From assembly GCF_900108305.1 (NCBI RefSeq), contig NZ_FNUX01000003.1, positions 62,001 through 126,000 on the forward strand: a stretch of 64,000 nucleotides of DNA, written 5' to 3'. Positions within the stretch are counted from its first letter, which is position 1; each line of letters opens with the position of its first letter. This DNA is from Nitrosomonas ureae (GTDB lineage Bacteria > Pseudomonadota > Gammaproteobacteria > Burkholderiales > Nitrosomonadaceae). Below the pieces are notes generated by a model that ran no database searches, was not told the DNA's origin, and was given only the letters and a program-made list of their open reading frames with translations. Shown here piece by piece: positions 10,455 to 19,700 of the stretch. The translations under genes and the position numbers were made by a program.

Positions 10455-13357
10455 TTATTTCATCAGAAACTGACTTGCAGGTGCCGGCTTTCCTATGTAA
10501 TAGCCTTGAGCATAATCAATATCCATTTTTTCTATTAGTGAGAGTATTTCCGCACTCTCGACAAATTCCGCTGTAATTTTTTTGCCAAAACCCCTCGCAA
10601 CACTACAGAGTGCATTCACCAGAATAAGATCATCACTGTTTTCGGATAAGTTACGTATAAACGAACCATCAATTTTTACAACATCCACCGGTAATTCCCG
10701 CAAATAATAAAATGACGAAAAACCAACACCAAAGTCATCCAGCACAAAACCACAACCCAATTCCTTAATCTCCACCATTAATCCGCGTGCTCCGGGCAAG
10801 TCTTCCAATGCCGCAGTTTCAGTAATTTCAAACATCACGCATGCCGGTTCCATTTGATGCAATGCCAATTCTGCCTTGAGAATTGGCAATAATTCCGGAT
10901 CATTGAAAGCATGCGCAGATAAATTGATCGAGAAATTAACTTGAAATCCGGCTTGGTAAATTTCGGCTACTTGCGCTATGGCCTTGCGCAGCACCATATG
11001 ATCAATCGCATGAATTAACCCGGTATGCTCTGCAGCGGGGATAAAATCTGCCGGCGATAACACCGTGCCATCGATATCCTGCATACGCAACAGTACTTCA
11101 TAATGCGAAATTTTTTTCGATTTAACATGCATAATCGGCTGCAAATACAATATGAAATTATCATGTAAATGCGAATACTCGATTTTTTCCTTCCAATATA
11201 CCAGCGTATGAATACGTTCGCGGCTGCGGTCCTTATCCGAGAACAAATACCAGGGGCATTCCGTCCCATTGCTTTTGCCTGATACATGGCGAGATCAGCA
11301 GCTGCCAGCAAATCATGGATGTTGGCACCGTGTTCGGGAAATAAGGCAATTCCGATGCTGGCTGAAATTTTGTGAGTACGATTATTGATCGTCAATTGTG
11401 CCAGACTCAGTTGATCCAACACCTTCTTGGCCACGCCTATCGCCCCGTTGGCATTAATTTCCGGCAAAATGATCGCAAACTCATCCCCTCCGAGACGGCC
11501 TGTAATATCATCCGCCCTAATGTTTTGCGCCAGCATACTCGAAACCATTTTAAGCAGTGTATCGCCGGCCTGGTGCCCGCTGGTATCGTTGATATACTTA
11601 AAGCGATCCAAATCAAAGAATAACAAAGCGCCCGGGTGGTTATACCGCTCCGCGCGGCTAAGCACCTGCTCCAGTTCTTCACTAAAGCGGCGCCGGTTAA
11701 ACAAATTAGTCAACGGATCATGATCAGCCAGCCAGGCCAAATGCCCTTCAACCCGCTTGTACTCGGTAACATCCAGACCGACTGATAAAATTGATGGCTC
11801 ATCGGGAGATTTCCAGGATAAATGCGAGTGCAGCCAGGCAACATGGCGCGTTGTTCCATCCTTACAATGCGTTATAGCCTCATGACGCAATTGCATCCTT
11901 TGTCCGGTATGAATTTCTTTAATGTGAAAAAGCAGGTCGTGTGATTCATAATCCGGGATTAAGATATCCAGAAAAGATTTGCCATACAACTCACTTTCCG
12001 AATAACGAGTCAGCATCTCTCCATAGGCGTTTAATGACATAATTTCGCCGTTGGAATCCTGAGTTAACACAATTGCCTGCGCCGTATCCAGCAAATTCTT
12101 CACAAAATCTCTTTCTTTGCTGAGCTCATTCTTTTGTTCAATCAGCATTTCAGTCCGGCTTGATACCTCCTGCTCCAGCTTTTCCAGCTGTACCGACAAA
12201 GATACGGCTGCTTCCGAAAGCGTATCGACCTCATCTCTAAAACGTTGTACACGGCCTGTAGCAGCCAGAGACAAGCGGAATTTCTCAAATTGTCCGTCGG
12301 CAAGCAGTGGAAGCATGAACGCCACATCTTTGAGCTTTGCCAGTAACCTGGTAAAAATAAGAAACAACAAAATTTCAGAGCAAATTAGCCCCAGCAAACC
12401 GATTAATGCAATTTTCCAGATAGAATCATAAATATTATTCACTGCGGCCGTAACATCCGTGATGATGACCAAATAGGCTTTATCCGGCTCATATGAATTA
12501 AGCGGGAATACCTTTAATTGAAAATACTGATCATTCCAGCGAACTTGAATTCCATCGCTCAACGCGGACATATCCGTATAGTTCTGAGCCGCCTTATTGA
12601 GAATTTCAAGATTTCTTTCTTTGCTGGTTAATGCTGAAATATAGATATCCCAATGCCAGAAATCAGAATCGCCCTGCTTCAGGTTATCTTGCTCTTTGAT
12701 CAACAAACCCATATCGGCGCCGGAGAGCCGCTTAAAAGCCAGAAACACGTCCGCCAGGGAAATTCCCATAACCACGACACCTACTTTCTTTCCTTCTACC
12801 AGCAGAGGCGCGACAATGTATTGAATGCAGCTTTCCCGGCAAAGCAACGGATTGATCGGCCGTTCGGACTGATTAACCTGGTACACCCAATTTGACAGTA
12901 AAATACTGTCATCTATATTGGTAGCCAAACTGTCCCAACTGGCGCTCAATTGATTCGACGGATTATAGAAATGAATAAATTCAACACTATTATGAAATTG
13001 CAACAGTGCCCAATGCGAATCAAAAGCATTACTGATAGCTTCATCATCACTCATCAGCAAAGCCTTTTTCATGCCGTCCAGGAACGGAATCATTTCAGCC
13101 AGCTGATATAAATTCTGCGAAGTGTTCTGGATCAGGCTGTTGACTTCTCTGGAATAACGCCGGTAATCACTCTCTTGTTGATTGTCAAAATTAGCCATTA
13201 AACCCAGATAGCTAACAAAACAAAACAGCATTACAACGGCCAGCAATATCAAACTGCTGCTTAATGAGATTTTCCATCTCAGGCTGCGGAACCGACGGCC
13301 CTTGTAGCTTGAAATAATGAGCGCTTTTTCCAATTTAACCCCGGAACTAGTCTCCAT
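10455..13357 (-). pseudogene. membrane GGDEF-EAL c-di-GMP protein interrupted by a frameshift
   Basis: Two overlapping frames together make one GGDEF-EAL protein of about 967 residues. The first (from 13357) has TM1 (~31-54), an extracytoplasmic sensor region (~55-310), TM2 (~314-340), a coiled coil, a PAS domain (~418-540) and a GGDEF domain with intact LGGDEFAIILP near 622. It then runs out of frame after AMGRNAP. The second frame supplies WYLFSDKDRSRERI and a complete EAL domain: EVLLR in place of EALLR, INLSAHAF, FEITE, LDDFGVGFSS, VKIDGSFI and AQGYYIGKP. The break lies at a run of four G (+ strand, 11253-11256); one extra G would join the frames as GRNAPWYLF. This could be a real mutation, ribosomal slippage or a sequencing error. 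Confidence 0.82.
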
Positions 13358-13369
13358 TAGAATACCTGC

Positions 13370-14815
13370 CTAGAAACGATAAGAGGCCTGAATTGCGAAA
13401 AGATGCCAGTGTTGATCAGTATCAAATGGGCGCCTCGTTCTTAGATCAATTGGATTATCCAAACCTGATAACCATGCCGTTCCGTTCACATAATGATATT
13501 CAGCCCGCAGCATGAACGCCGGCGTAACATTCCAGCGTAAGCCCACAGTGATATCTTTGGCAAAGCGGGAATGCTCCAGACCATGCCGCCTTTCAGGATT
13601 CTGAGCAACCCAATCGCTTCCATTCCGATCTGAACGATCAGTAAATAGCGCATCATACCGCAAAATTCCTTCCCATTTTGGAGTAAAGCGATATTCTCCC
13701 TGGATGTAATAACTCTCACCAACGACATGTAACCCATTGAGGCTTGGGTTTTGGAAACTGTTATTATACTGAAAAGGCCGTATGGCATATTCAGATGTCA
13801 ATGTCCAACGCTCCGCATTATATTGTGCAGAAAAAAACACGGGGGTAAATTCTAATCCGCCAGGACCCAGCTCTAACGGATTTAGCGAAGAGACCGGGTT
13901 TTTCGGATCATAAGATGTATTCAACCATATTCCACTGATACCCAATCGAAGCCGCTTATCATTCGTTTCAAAAATTCCGCGACCTATGTACGAAACTTCC
14001 CGATTCAAGCTTCCGTCCCGCACTAATCCAAGCAACGAGCTCTCAGTATCCCTATTATCCACAACGGGCAGCGTTACCCCAAATTGAGTAGAGAATGTAC
14101 CCCGATCAAATACTGCAGCATTCCCGTAGAGTTGCACAGAATCACTTGAAAGCCCCAAATTCCGGGTACGATCAAAATATATCGACTGTGGTAATAGAAT
14201 GCTGGGACGCGTAAATGCCACGTCCCGGGTCTCGTTGTAAAAACCGAAGGGATTCTTCAATCGCCCTACTCGAATACCAAATTGGTTTGCTTCATGAGAA
14301 TACAACTGATAGTCCAAGATAGCGTAATCCAGGCGTGGCATACCCGAATTTCCCTCACCGGCACGACGTGACAGCACCTGAGCCGACAACTGCAATCTCG
14401 GAAGCGGCCGTAACGAAGCATTAAGTCCTGCTTCTGTAAGACCGAAGCTGCCACCGTTATCACTATTTCCAAAAACATTATTATCGGAAGTCGTAATGTA
14501 GGCCTGACTGACAAAACCATGAATCTGCAAATCCCCCGGACGGTCTGTTGAACGCAACCACTGCATCGCGGTGCTTACCAATCCAGGTTTCTCAGTAACG
14601 CGACTAACCTCGGTCTCGTTAATCTGAGCAAGCAAATCTGCGCTTTGCAGTTTTTTATTAAGCGGCTTGATCAATTCAGACTGTTTTTGCGATGGAAACT
14701 CCTGAGCCTGCACGGAAATATTTCCCACCGTAAATAACAAAATAATCCCCCTGGCAATCCATTTGAAAGGATTGACAAAGCAACTATTTAATCTGGAGCA
14801 CGTTAACATTTTCAT
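13370..14815 (-). CDS. porin-like outer-membrane beta-barrel protein
   Basis: About 481 residues with a long signal peptide (hydrophobic run ARGIILLFTVGNI, then SVQAQE). A short periplasmic helical stretch follows, then a body rich in alternating aromatic strands (for example QLSAQVLSRRAG, WTLTSEYAIRPFQYN, FMLRAEYHYV). It ends in the classical barrel terminus IQASYRF with a final Phe. No family name can be given from sequence alone. The upstream frame extends to a TTG; ATGs at 14815 or 14809 are likelier starts, and both overlap the 3' end of the binding-protein gene. The 12-bp gap to the downstream GGDEF-EAL gene makes one transcript very likely. Confidence 0.75.
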   Translation of the reverse strand: MKMLTCSRLNSCFVNPFKWIARGIILLFTVGNISVQAQEFPSQKQSELIKPLNKKLQSADLLAQINETEVSRVTEKPGLVSTAMQWLRSTDRPGDLQIHGFVSQAYITTSDNNVFGNSDNGGSFGLTEAGLNASLRPLPRLQLSAQVLSRRAGEGNSGMPRLDYAILDYQLYSHEANQFGIRVGRLKNPFGFYNETRDVAFTRPSILLPQSIYFDRTRNLGLSSDSVQLYGNAAVFDRGTFSTQFGVTLPVVDNRDTESSLLGLVRDGSLNREVSYIGRGIFETNDKRLRLGISGIWLNTSYDPKNPVSSLNPLELGPGGLEFTPVFFSAQYNAERWTLTSEYAIRPFQYNNSFQNPSLNGLHVVGESYYIQGEYRFTPKWEGILRYDALFTDRSDRNGSDWVAQNPERRHGLEHSRFAKDITVGLRWNVTPAFMLRAEYHYVNGTAWLSGLDNPIDLRTRRPFDTDQHWHLFAIQASYRF

Positions 14816-15269
14816 CAATATTGGCTCTCCACAAATAACCTATCGCTCCCGGGGTATTAATAACCTTGTCGCGCATCTCTTCTATTGAATTAACTCTGAT
14901 AGGGGCCTGACCTGTGCCCGAAAATACCAAACGATCCCAGGTAGACCTTAACTGATAAGGAAACACGTTCAATTTTTCCTTTGATACCGCCTTATGTAAC
15001 TTATCATCATCGGATAATACGAATACTCGAATCTTGGTTCCATCCGGCCAGGTTTTTAGACTCATACTAAAAATGGAACGCAGTGAATTGACCGTGAGTG
15101 CGGTTTCGCTGACATTCAGGTTAGTCACGATCTCATAGTGATCATTTGCCCTGACATCAGCTTTAACACCCAGAAAACAGATAAATAGCGCAAATCCGAA
15201 GTATGATCTGGCTCTTGACAAACAGTAGCGTAATATTCGAATTTGTATTGAGAAATGAAATAAATTCAA
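14784..15269 (-). CDS. small phosphate-binding-protein-like (PBP-fold) periplasmic protein
   Basis: A 161-residue exported protein. After a signal peptide (SYFGFALFICFLGVKADV) it has the pattern of short PstS-like domains: a segment beginning NLNVSETALTVNSLRSIFSM, then KTWPDGTKIRVFVLSDDD, TWDRLVFSGTG and TPGAIGYLW. That is about half the size of a transport PstS, so a sensory or chaperone role is as likely as transport. The only in-frame start I see is TTG at 15269; there is no ATG before the mature part. Its end overlaps the porin start, and the GGDEF-EAL gene follows, suggesting a three-part envelope signalling unit (inference). Confidence 0.72.
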   Translation of the reverse strand: MNLFHFSIQIRILRYCLSRARSYFGFALFICFLGVKADVRANDHYEIVTNLNVSETALTVNSLRSIFSMSLKTWPDGTKIRVFVLSDDDKLHKAVSKEKLNVFPYQLRSTWDRLVFSGTGQAPIRVNSIEEMRDKVINTPGAIGYLWRANIDENVNVLQIK

Positions 15270-15302
15270 GAAACAGATCCCTGATTCAAGGCGGATATTC
15301 CA

Positions 15303-16139
15303 TTAGTTGGTATGAGCAAGGTTATACTCGCCACAATCAGTTACCACTTCCCATGCGTCACGATGCTCGTTATACATTCTTTCCAAAGCATCTTCCACTT
15401 TCACGTAATAAGGCCTGCGTATACCATGATAATTAACTGGGGGGCCTATCGGATTAAAATTCAAACCATAAAAACTCATCAATTTATTCAGTGCGGGATC
15501 CGCTACCGACAACCAATGCCTGATGTCATATTTGACTGACATACGCATTACACCCGCCATAAGCACCAATCCGATACTAAGTGTAGAACGCCGATCCGAA
15601 GAGCGCCGATCTTGGCGCCGATCTTGTTGTGTTCCTCTTTGCTCCCTTTCTCGTTGTTCTCCTCTTCGCTCCCTCTCAGCCCCTTCCGTTTGCTTTCGAC
15701 GATCCTCTTTACGCCGGTCAAACCGGCTGACAACCAAGAAGCGTGAAATTTCAGCGGTTTGCTGACGAGGCAATGCCTTGACGTCACACAATGCAGGATC
15801 CAACTGCCCATATAACTCTACCGGCAGAGGCTTTTCAGGCCTGGATGAATCAGGCAGAATCAGTCTTACGGTACCAATAAATTCTCCGGAAGGGCGATAG
15901 CGCAAAAGAATGTGTGACGAGTGACTATCGTAACCATCCCTTTCCATTTGATCCGGACACAGTACCGGGTCAAAGCCAGGCAGACGTTGTTCAACACATA
16001 ATACTTGATAGCGAATCCTGTAAACATGTTCCAGAAGTTCAGCGGTATCAGCGGCAACAAGTTCAAAGAATTTCTGAAAATTCTGATACAAATCACCCAT
16101 AGAATCACCTGGCTTGGTTTTAAAATTCACTCTATTCAT
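15303..16139 (-). CDS. exosortase/PEP-CTERM system-associated acyltransferase
   Basis: A 278-residue protein resembling the GNAT-like, N-acyl amino acid synthase-type acyltransferases that accompany exosortase loci: FAIRYQVLC-like opening (YRIRYQVLCVEQRLPG), YRPSGEFIGTVRLI, EISRFLVVSRF and a C-terminal YYVKVEDALERMYN. Between the core and the C-terminal part (about residues 140-188) is an unusual low-complexity stretch of Arg, Glu, Asp and Gln (RRGEQREREQRGTQQDRRQD), which the flanking conserved blocks do not need. The gene is 33 bp upstream of the PBP-like gene on the same strand and may lead that operon. Its usual partners, the decarboxylase and ligase, lie about 550 bp upstream beyond a MITE. 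Confidence 0.78.
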   Translation of the reverse strand: MNRVNFKTKPGDSMGDLYQNFQKFFELVAADTAELLEHVYRIRYQVLCVEQRLPGFDPVLCPDQMERDGYDSHSSHILLRYRPSGEFIGTVRLILPDSSRPEKPLPVELYGQLDPALCDVKALPRQQTAEISRFLVVSRFDRRKEDRRKQTEGAERERRGEQREREQRGTQQDRRQDRRSSDRRSTLSIGLVLMAGVMRMSVKYDIRHWLSVADPALNKLMSFYGLNFNPIGPPVNYHGIRRPYYVKVEDALERMYNEHRDAWEVVTDCGEYNLAHTN

Positions 16140-16457
16140 ATTTAAACAAACCCTTAAAGCAATTTGTAATTATTCAAAAAATGAAGATGATAATGAATCG
16201 GTTAATAGCAATACATAGAAATTATATATCGCACCTACGCTATATCATCAGTGAAAAAACGCAACAACTGCAGTGTATTTTCTACTTTATTAGCATAAAA
16301 CAAAAACTTTCTCATGTTAAATGAGAATGTACATTAATTGCCCCTAACCACCATTTAAGTATATTTAAAGCGAATATTCAACCGCTTTGCACAATTTATC
16401 GAAGAAATCCGGTAATGACCCAACCCCCATGCACAAATAAACAACATGTAAACTTAG
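16140..16457. other. AT-rich gene-free interval upstream of the acyltransferase
   Basis: About 318 bp, AT-rich, with no supported ORF. It lies between the acyltransferase start and the MITE and probably holds the acyltransferase promoter. I saw no clear -35/-10 pair or RNA gene. Confidence 0.5.
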
Positions 16458-16600
16458 GGAAGCGCTGATTAATTCGGCGAACGAGATGAAGCACGAGGCG
16501 CCCGGAACGCAGCAACTGAGACATATCAACGAGATAGGCGAAGGCGCGAGTACCGTGCAACGAAGTGATTCGCTCGTGCAGCCAATTAATCAGTGCTTCC
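16458..16600. mobile_element. 143-bp MITE with IS5-like ends and TTAG target duplication
   Basis: Non-coding element with terminal inverted repeats matching at 16 of 17 positions: GGAAGCGCTGATTAATT at 16458-16474 and its complement (one G/A change) at 16584-16600. It is flanked on both sides by TTAG (16454-16457 and 16601-16604), a 4-bp duplication of the YTAR type known for IS5-group transposases. The 143 bp carry no transposase, so it must have moved in trans. The right-hand ~58 bp recur in inverted orientation at 25760-25817. It sits between the exosortase decarboxylase and acyltransferase genes. Confidence 0.75.
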
Positions 16601-16690
16601 TTAGCGCAAAGAACTTTATCAAAATGAATAGCATAGATTATGCCTCGTTTTATTGCAGAAAAAATAATGGCTTTTGCGGCAAATGGTTGC

Positions 16691-17926
16691 TTAAACCAAC
16701 ACTTCAACCGGTGGAGGGTGATCAAGAAATGCTGTCGGACTGGCGGTCAAACCATAGGCGCCTGACTGCAAAACAACTACCAGATCATTTACGGATGCTC
16801 GAGCCATTGCCATTTGATCCGCCAGCACATCCAGCGGCGTGCATAGCGGCCCCACGACGGAAACAATTTCCGTTGCGGTACCTTGAACTTTGTTGCCGAT
16901 GACGACAGGATAGTTTTTGCGGATAACTTGACCTAAATTCCCGGAAGCCGCCAAATGATGATGCAACCCGCCGTCCGTTACGAGAAAGACCTGCCCGCGT
17001 GACACTTTACGCTCCAAAACACGGCAGACATAAATGCCTGCCTCGGCAACCAGATACCGCCCTAACTCAAGCGCCACCGTGGTTTCCGGCAATTGCTGCT
17101 TTATCTTCCTCATCAGACGCTGCAAATTGACACCAATCGCTGCAATATCCAGCGGCCGGTCACCCGGAAAATAGGGCACACCAAAACCACCGCCGATATT
17201 CAGCAACTTCACCGGTGATGGCGCATATTCAGCCAGTTGAATGGCAAGCAAAACGATTTTCTCGTGCGCCTCCTGAATTGCTGCCGCATGCAGATTCTGT
17301 GAACCGCTAAAAATATGAAATCCAACAAAATCCAAAGCAAGTAAATCCAGTCGTTTCAACAAATCTGGCACACATTCGGCATCTATACCGAATGGTTTGG
17401 AGCCGCCACTCATTTTTATCCCGGAAGACTTGAGCTCAAAATCCGGATTAATGCGAATGGCAACTTTAGGAACAATACCTAAATCCACGCCTTGTTGTGC
17501 GATCAACTCCATTTCCTGCGGTGATTCAATGTTCAGCGCCACACCTGCGGCAATCGCACTGCGTAACTCATGCACCTTTTTCCCCGGACCGGCAAAACTT
17601 ATATTTTCAGGGGCTAGAATGGTATCCAGCGCAACTCTCATCTCCCCTGCCGAGGCAACATCCATGCCATCGACCAAACTTGCCAGATGCTGCACCACAG
17701 CCGGCATGGGATTAGCTTTTATCGCGTAGTGCAACAAGATCTCTTGCGGTAGATTCTGGCGTAGCAGTTCAACCCGTTCGGTAATTTTTTTCCGATCATA
17801 GGCATAAAACGGTGTCGTACCCACCCGATCCGCCAATCGGGTCAATGCCATCCCGCCTATCTGCAGGCAATCGTTTTGCACAGAAAACTGCACAAGCGGC
17901 GCATGTTCCAACAGTTGATTGATCAT
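16691..17926 (-). CDS. PLP-dependent decarboxylase, exosortase A system-associated
   Basis: A 411-residue fold-type III (alanine racemase-like) decarboxylase related to diaminopimelate decarboxylase. The PLP lysine lies in LHYAIKANPMPAV, the phosphate-binding glycines in LLNIGGGFGVPYF, and a substrate-loop histidine in FHIFSGSQN. Members of this subgroup accompany exosortase-linked exopolysaccharide loci, with the acyl-CoA ligase next door. The start ATG overlaps the ligase stop (ATGA at 17926), so the two are translationally coupled. The exosortase itself is not in this window, so the natural substrate stays unknown. Confidence 0.88.
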   Translation of the reverse strand: MINQLLEHAPLVQFSVQNDCLQIGGMALTRLADRVGTTPFYAYDRKKITERVELLRQNLPQEILLHYAIKANPMPAVVQHLASLVDGMDVASAGEMRVALDTILAPENISFAGPGKKVHELRSAIAAGVALNIESPQEMELIAQQGVDLGIVPKVAIRINPDFELKSSGIKMSGGSKPFGIDAECVPDLLKRLDLLALDFVGFHIFSGSQNLHAAAIQEAHEKIVLLAIQLAEYAPSPVKLLNIGGGFGVPYFPGDRPLDIAAIGVNLQRLMRKIKQQLPETTVALELGRYLVAEAGIYVCRVLERKVSRGQVFLVTDGGLHHHLAASGNLGQVIRKNYPVVIGNKVQGTATEIVSVVGPLCTPLDVLADQMAMARASVNDLVVVLQSGAYGLTASPTAFLDHPPPVEVLV

Positions 17927-19500
17927 CAGTCGTTTCCGCTAAATAGTAGTTGTAATTGCCGGGAAAGAAATTTACGGTCAATTTTGCCGTTTGGATTGAG
18001 CGGCAATTTTCCTTCGCGCACCTCGAGATGACTGGGCACCATATAAGCGGGCAATTGTTTCTTACACGCGCCCAACAGCCTATCAGCATCCGGCTGAATG
18101 CCTTCCCTGGCTGTAACAATAACAGCGATTGCCTGCCCCAGCATCGGATGCGGAACACCAAAAACAACTGCCTCAGCGACACATTCCGTGGCGTAGATGA
18201 CTTCCTCGATTTCAGTCGGGCTGACGCGATACCCGGAAGTCTTGATCATTTCATCACGGCGTTCGATGAAGTACAGAAATCCTTCTTCATCCATTTGCAC
18301 CGTATCGCCCGACCATGCGGCAATTTCTGCAAGCATCAACCCAGCCTGGCGCGACTTGATGGGTTTGAAGCATGTCACGGTCTTTTCCGCATCATTCCAA
18401 TACCCCATGGCTACCAGAACACCCCGGTGCACCAATTCACCAGGCTCACCCGGTACACAGTGCGACCCATCCTCCCGCAGCACCATGACCTCGGCATTCG
18501 GTATCGCTTTACCGATAGAGTCAGGATGCCGGCTGATTTCTTCCGGCGCCAGATACGTTGAGCGAAAAGCTTCGGTAAAACCATACATCAGAAAAATTTT
18601 CGTATCAGGCAAAGTATTGCGTAATTGATCCAGTATCGTACGGGGTATGGCACCACCCGAATTGGTGATATAACGCAACGAAGGCACTTTGTCCCAATGC
18701 AACTGCGCAAGTTGAACCCACAAGGGTGGTACAGCGGCTAATCCGGTGATGCGCAATTCCTTGACAACGCGGAGGATGTCGCGCGGCAGCAGGTAGTTCA
18801 TCAATACGTTTGCTGCGCCTGCATAAAAAGCCGTCGTCAGTTGGCTTAATCCGTAATCAAAGCTCAACGGAAGCACAGTCAGAATCCGGTCATCAGGACA
18901 ATTCTGCAAGTATTGCGCAACACTTTTAGCGCCGGCAACCAGATTGCGATGTGAAAGCACGACACCTTTCGGTTTGCCGGTGCTGCCAGAGGTATAAATG
19001 ATAGCCGCCATATCGCTATCGATCGTTGGCACAGCCGTATTGATGCCCCCCATTTCTTCCCAGCAAACGATGGAAAAACCGGGAATGACCGCAAGTTTAT
19101 CTTTGCCTTCCACCAGCACGATCGTATGCAAATCACGACAGGATAACAAAACGGTTTGCAATAACTTCAATCGTTCCAGCGAAGTAACCAGTATCCTCAC
19201 ATTGCAATCGATCAAAATATAGGCGACCTGTTGCGGTTTTAATACCGGATTGACCGGAACAAAAACACCTCCCGCGGCAGCTGCGGCGAATAATGCAATG
19301 ACAGTCTCGAAACGTTTCTCGAGATAGACTGCAACCCGCTCGCCCCGACTTAAACCAAGCGCCCGCAAGCCACCTGCTTTTGCCTTAATCTGCCCTGCCA
19401 GCATGGCGTAGCACATGCATCGATCCTGATACAACAATGCTTCAGCATCCGGCGACCGTTCCGCGGTTGCAAAAATCAGATCATGGATTAAATCGGTCAT
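17926..19500 (-). CDS. AMP-forming acyl-CoA ligase, exosortase A system-associated
   Basis: A 524-residue member of the ANL superfamily (acyl/aryl-CoA ligase, adenylating). It shows the P-loop IIYTSGSTGKPKGVVLSHRN (about 165-184), the A5-like YGFTEAF, and the C-terminal catalytic lysine in LPLNPNGKIDRKFL. Such ligases paired with a PLP decarboxylase and a GNAT-like acyltransferase are typical of exosortase A exopolysaccharide regions, and an acyl or amino-acyl activation step is a reasonable inference. It is first in a two-gene operon with the decarboxylase and is divergent from gltX across about 200 bp. Confidence 0.88.
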   Translation of the reverse strand: MTDLIHDLIFATAERSPDAEALLYQDRCMCYAMLAGQIKAKAGGLRALGLSRGERVAVYLEKRFETVIALFAAAAAGGVFVPVNPVLKPQQVAYILIDCNVRILVTSLERLKLLQTVLLSCRDLHTIVLVEGKDKLAVIPGFSIVCWEEMGGINTAVPTIDSDMAAIIYTSGSTGKPKGVVLSHRNLVAGAKSVAQYLQNCPDDRILTVLPLSFDYGLSQLTTAFYAGAANVLMNYLLPRDILRVVKELRITGLAAVPPLWVQLAQLHWDKVPSLRYITNSGGAIPRTILDQLRNTLPDTKIFLMYGFTEAFRSTYLAPEEISRHPDSIGKAIPNAEVMVLREDGSHCVPGEPGELVHRGVLVAMGYWNDAEKTVTCFKPIKSRQAGLMLAEIAAWSGDTVQMDEEGFLYFIERRDEMIKTSGYRVSPTEIEEVIYATECVAEAVVFGVPHPMLGQAIAVIVTAREGIQPDADRLLGACKKQLPAYMVPSHLEVREGKLPLNPNGKIDRKFLSRQLQLLFSGND

Positions 19501-19700
19501 TTGTCAAATGCATGATGATCATACATACCAGTTAAAAATCATTGGAATTAAATTGCGCATATTATAATCGGCTTTAAGCCGCAAGCTTCGATGAACATGC
19601 ATCATACTTGCAATAGCCGGGGCAAAAGAAACACTGGTTTTACGGAATCGCGTAAACTATCCTATTCCCGACATTCGGCATTACAGTTAATACAACAATC

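Noticed and set aside
16396..16902. ORFs of 109 and 138 residues on opposite strands
   Set aside because: They run through the MITE and the end of the decarboxylase gene, lack ribosome-binding sites and have no family pattern.
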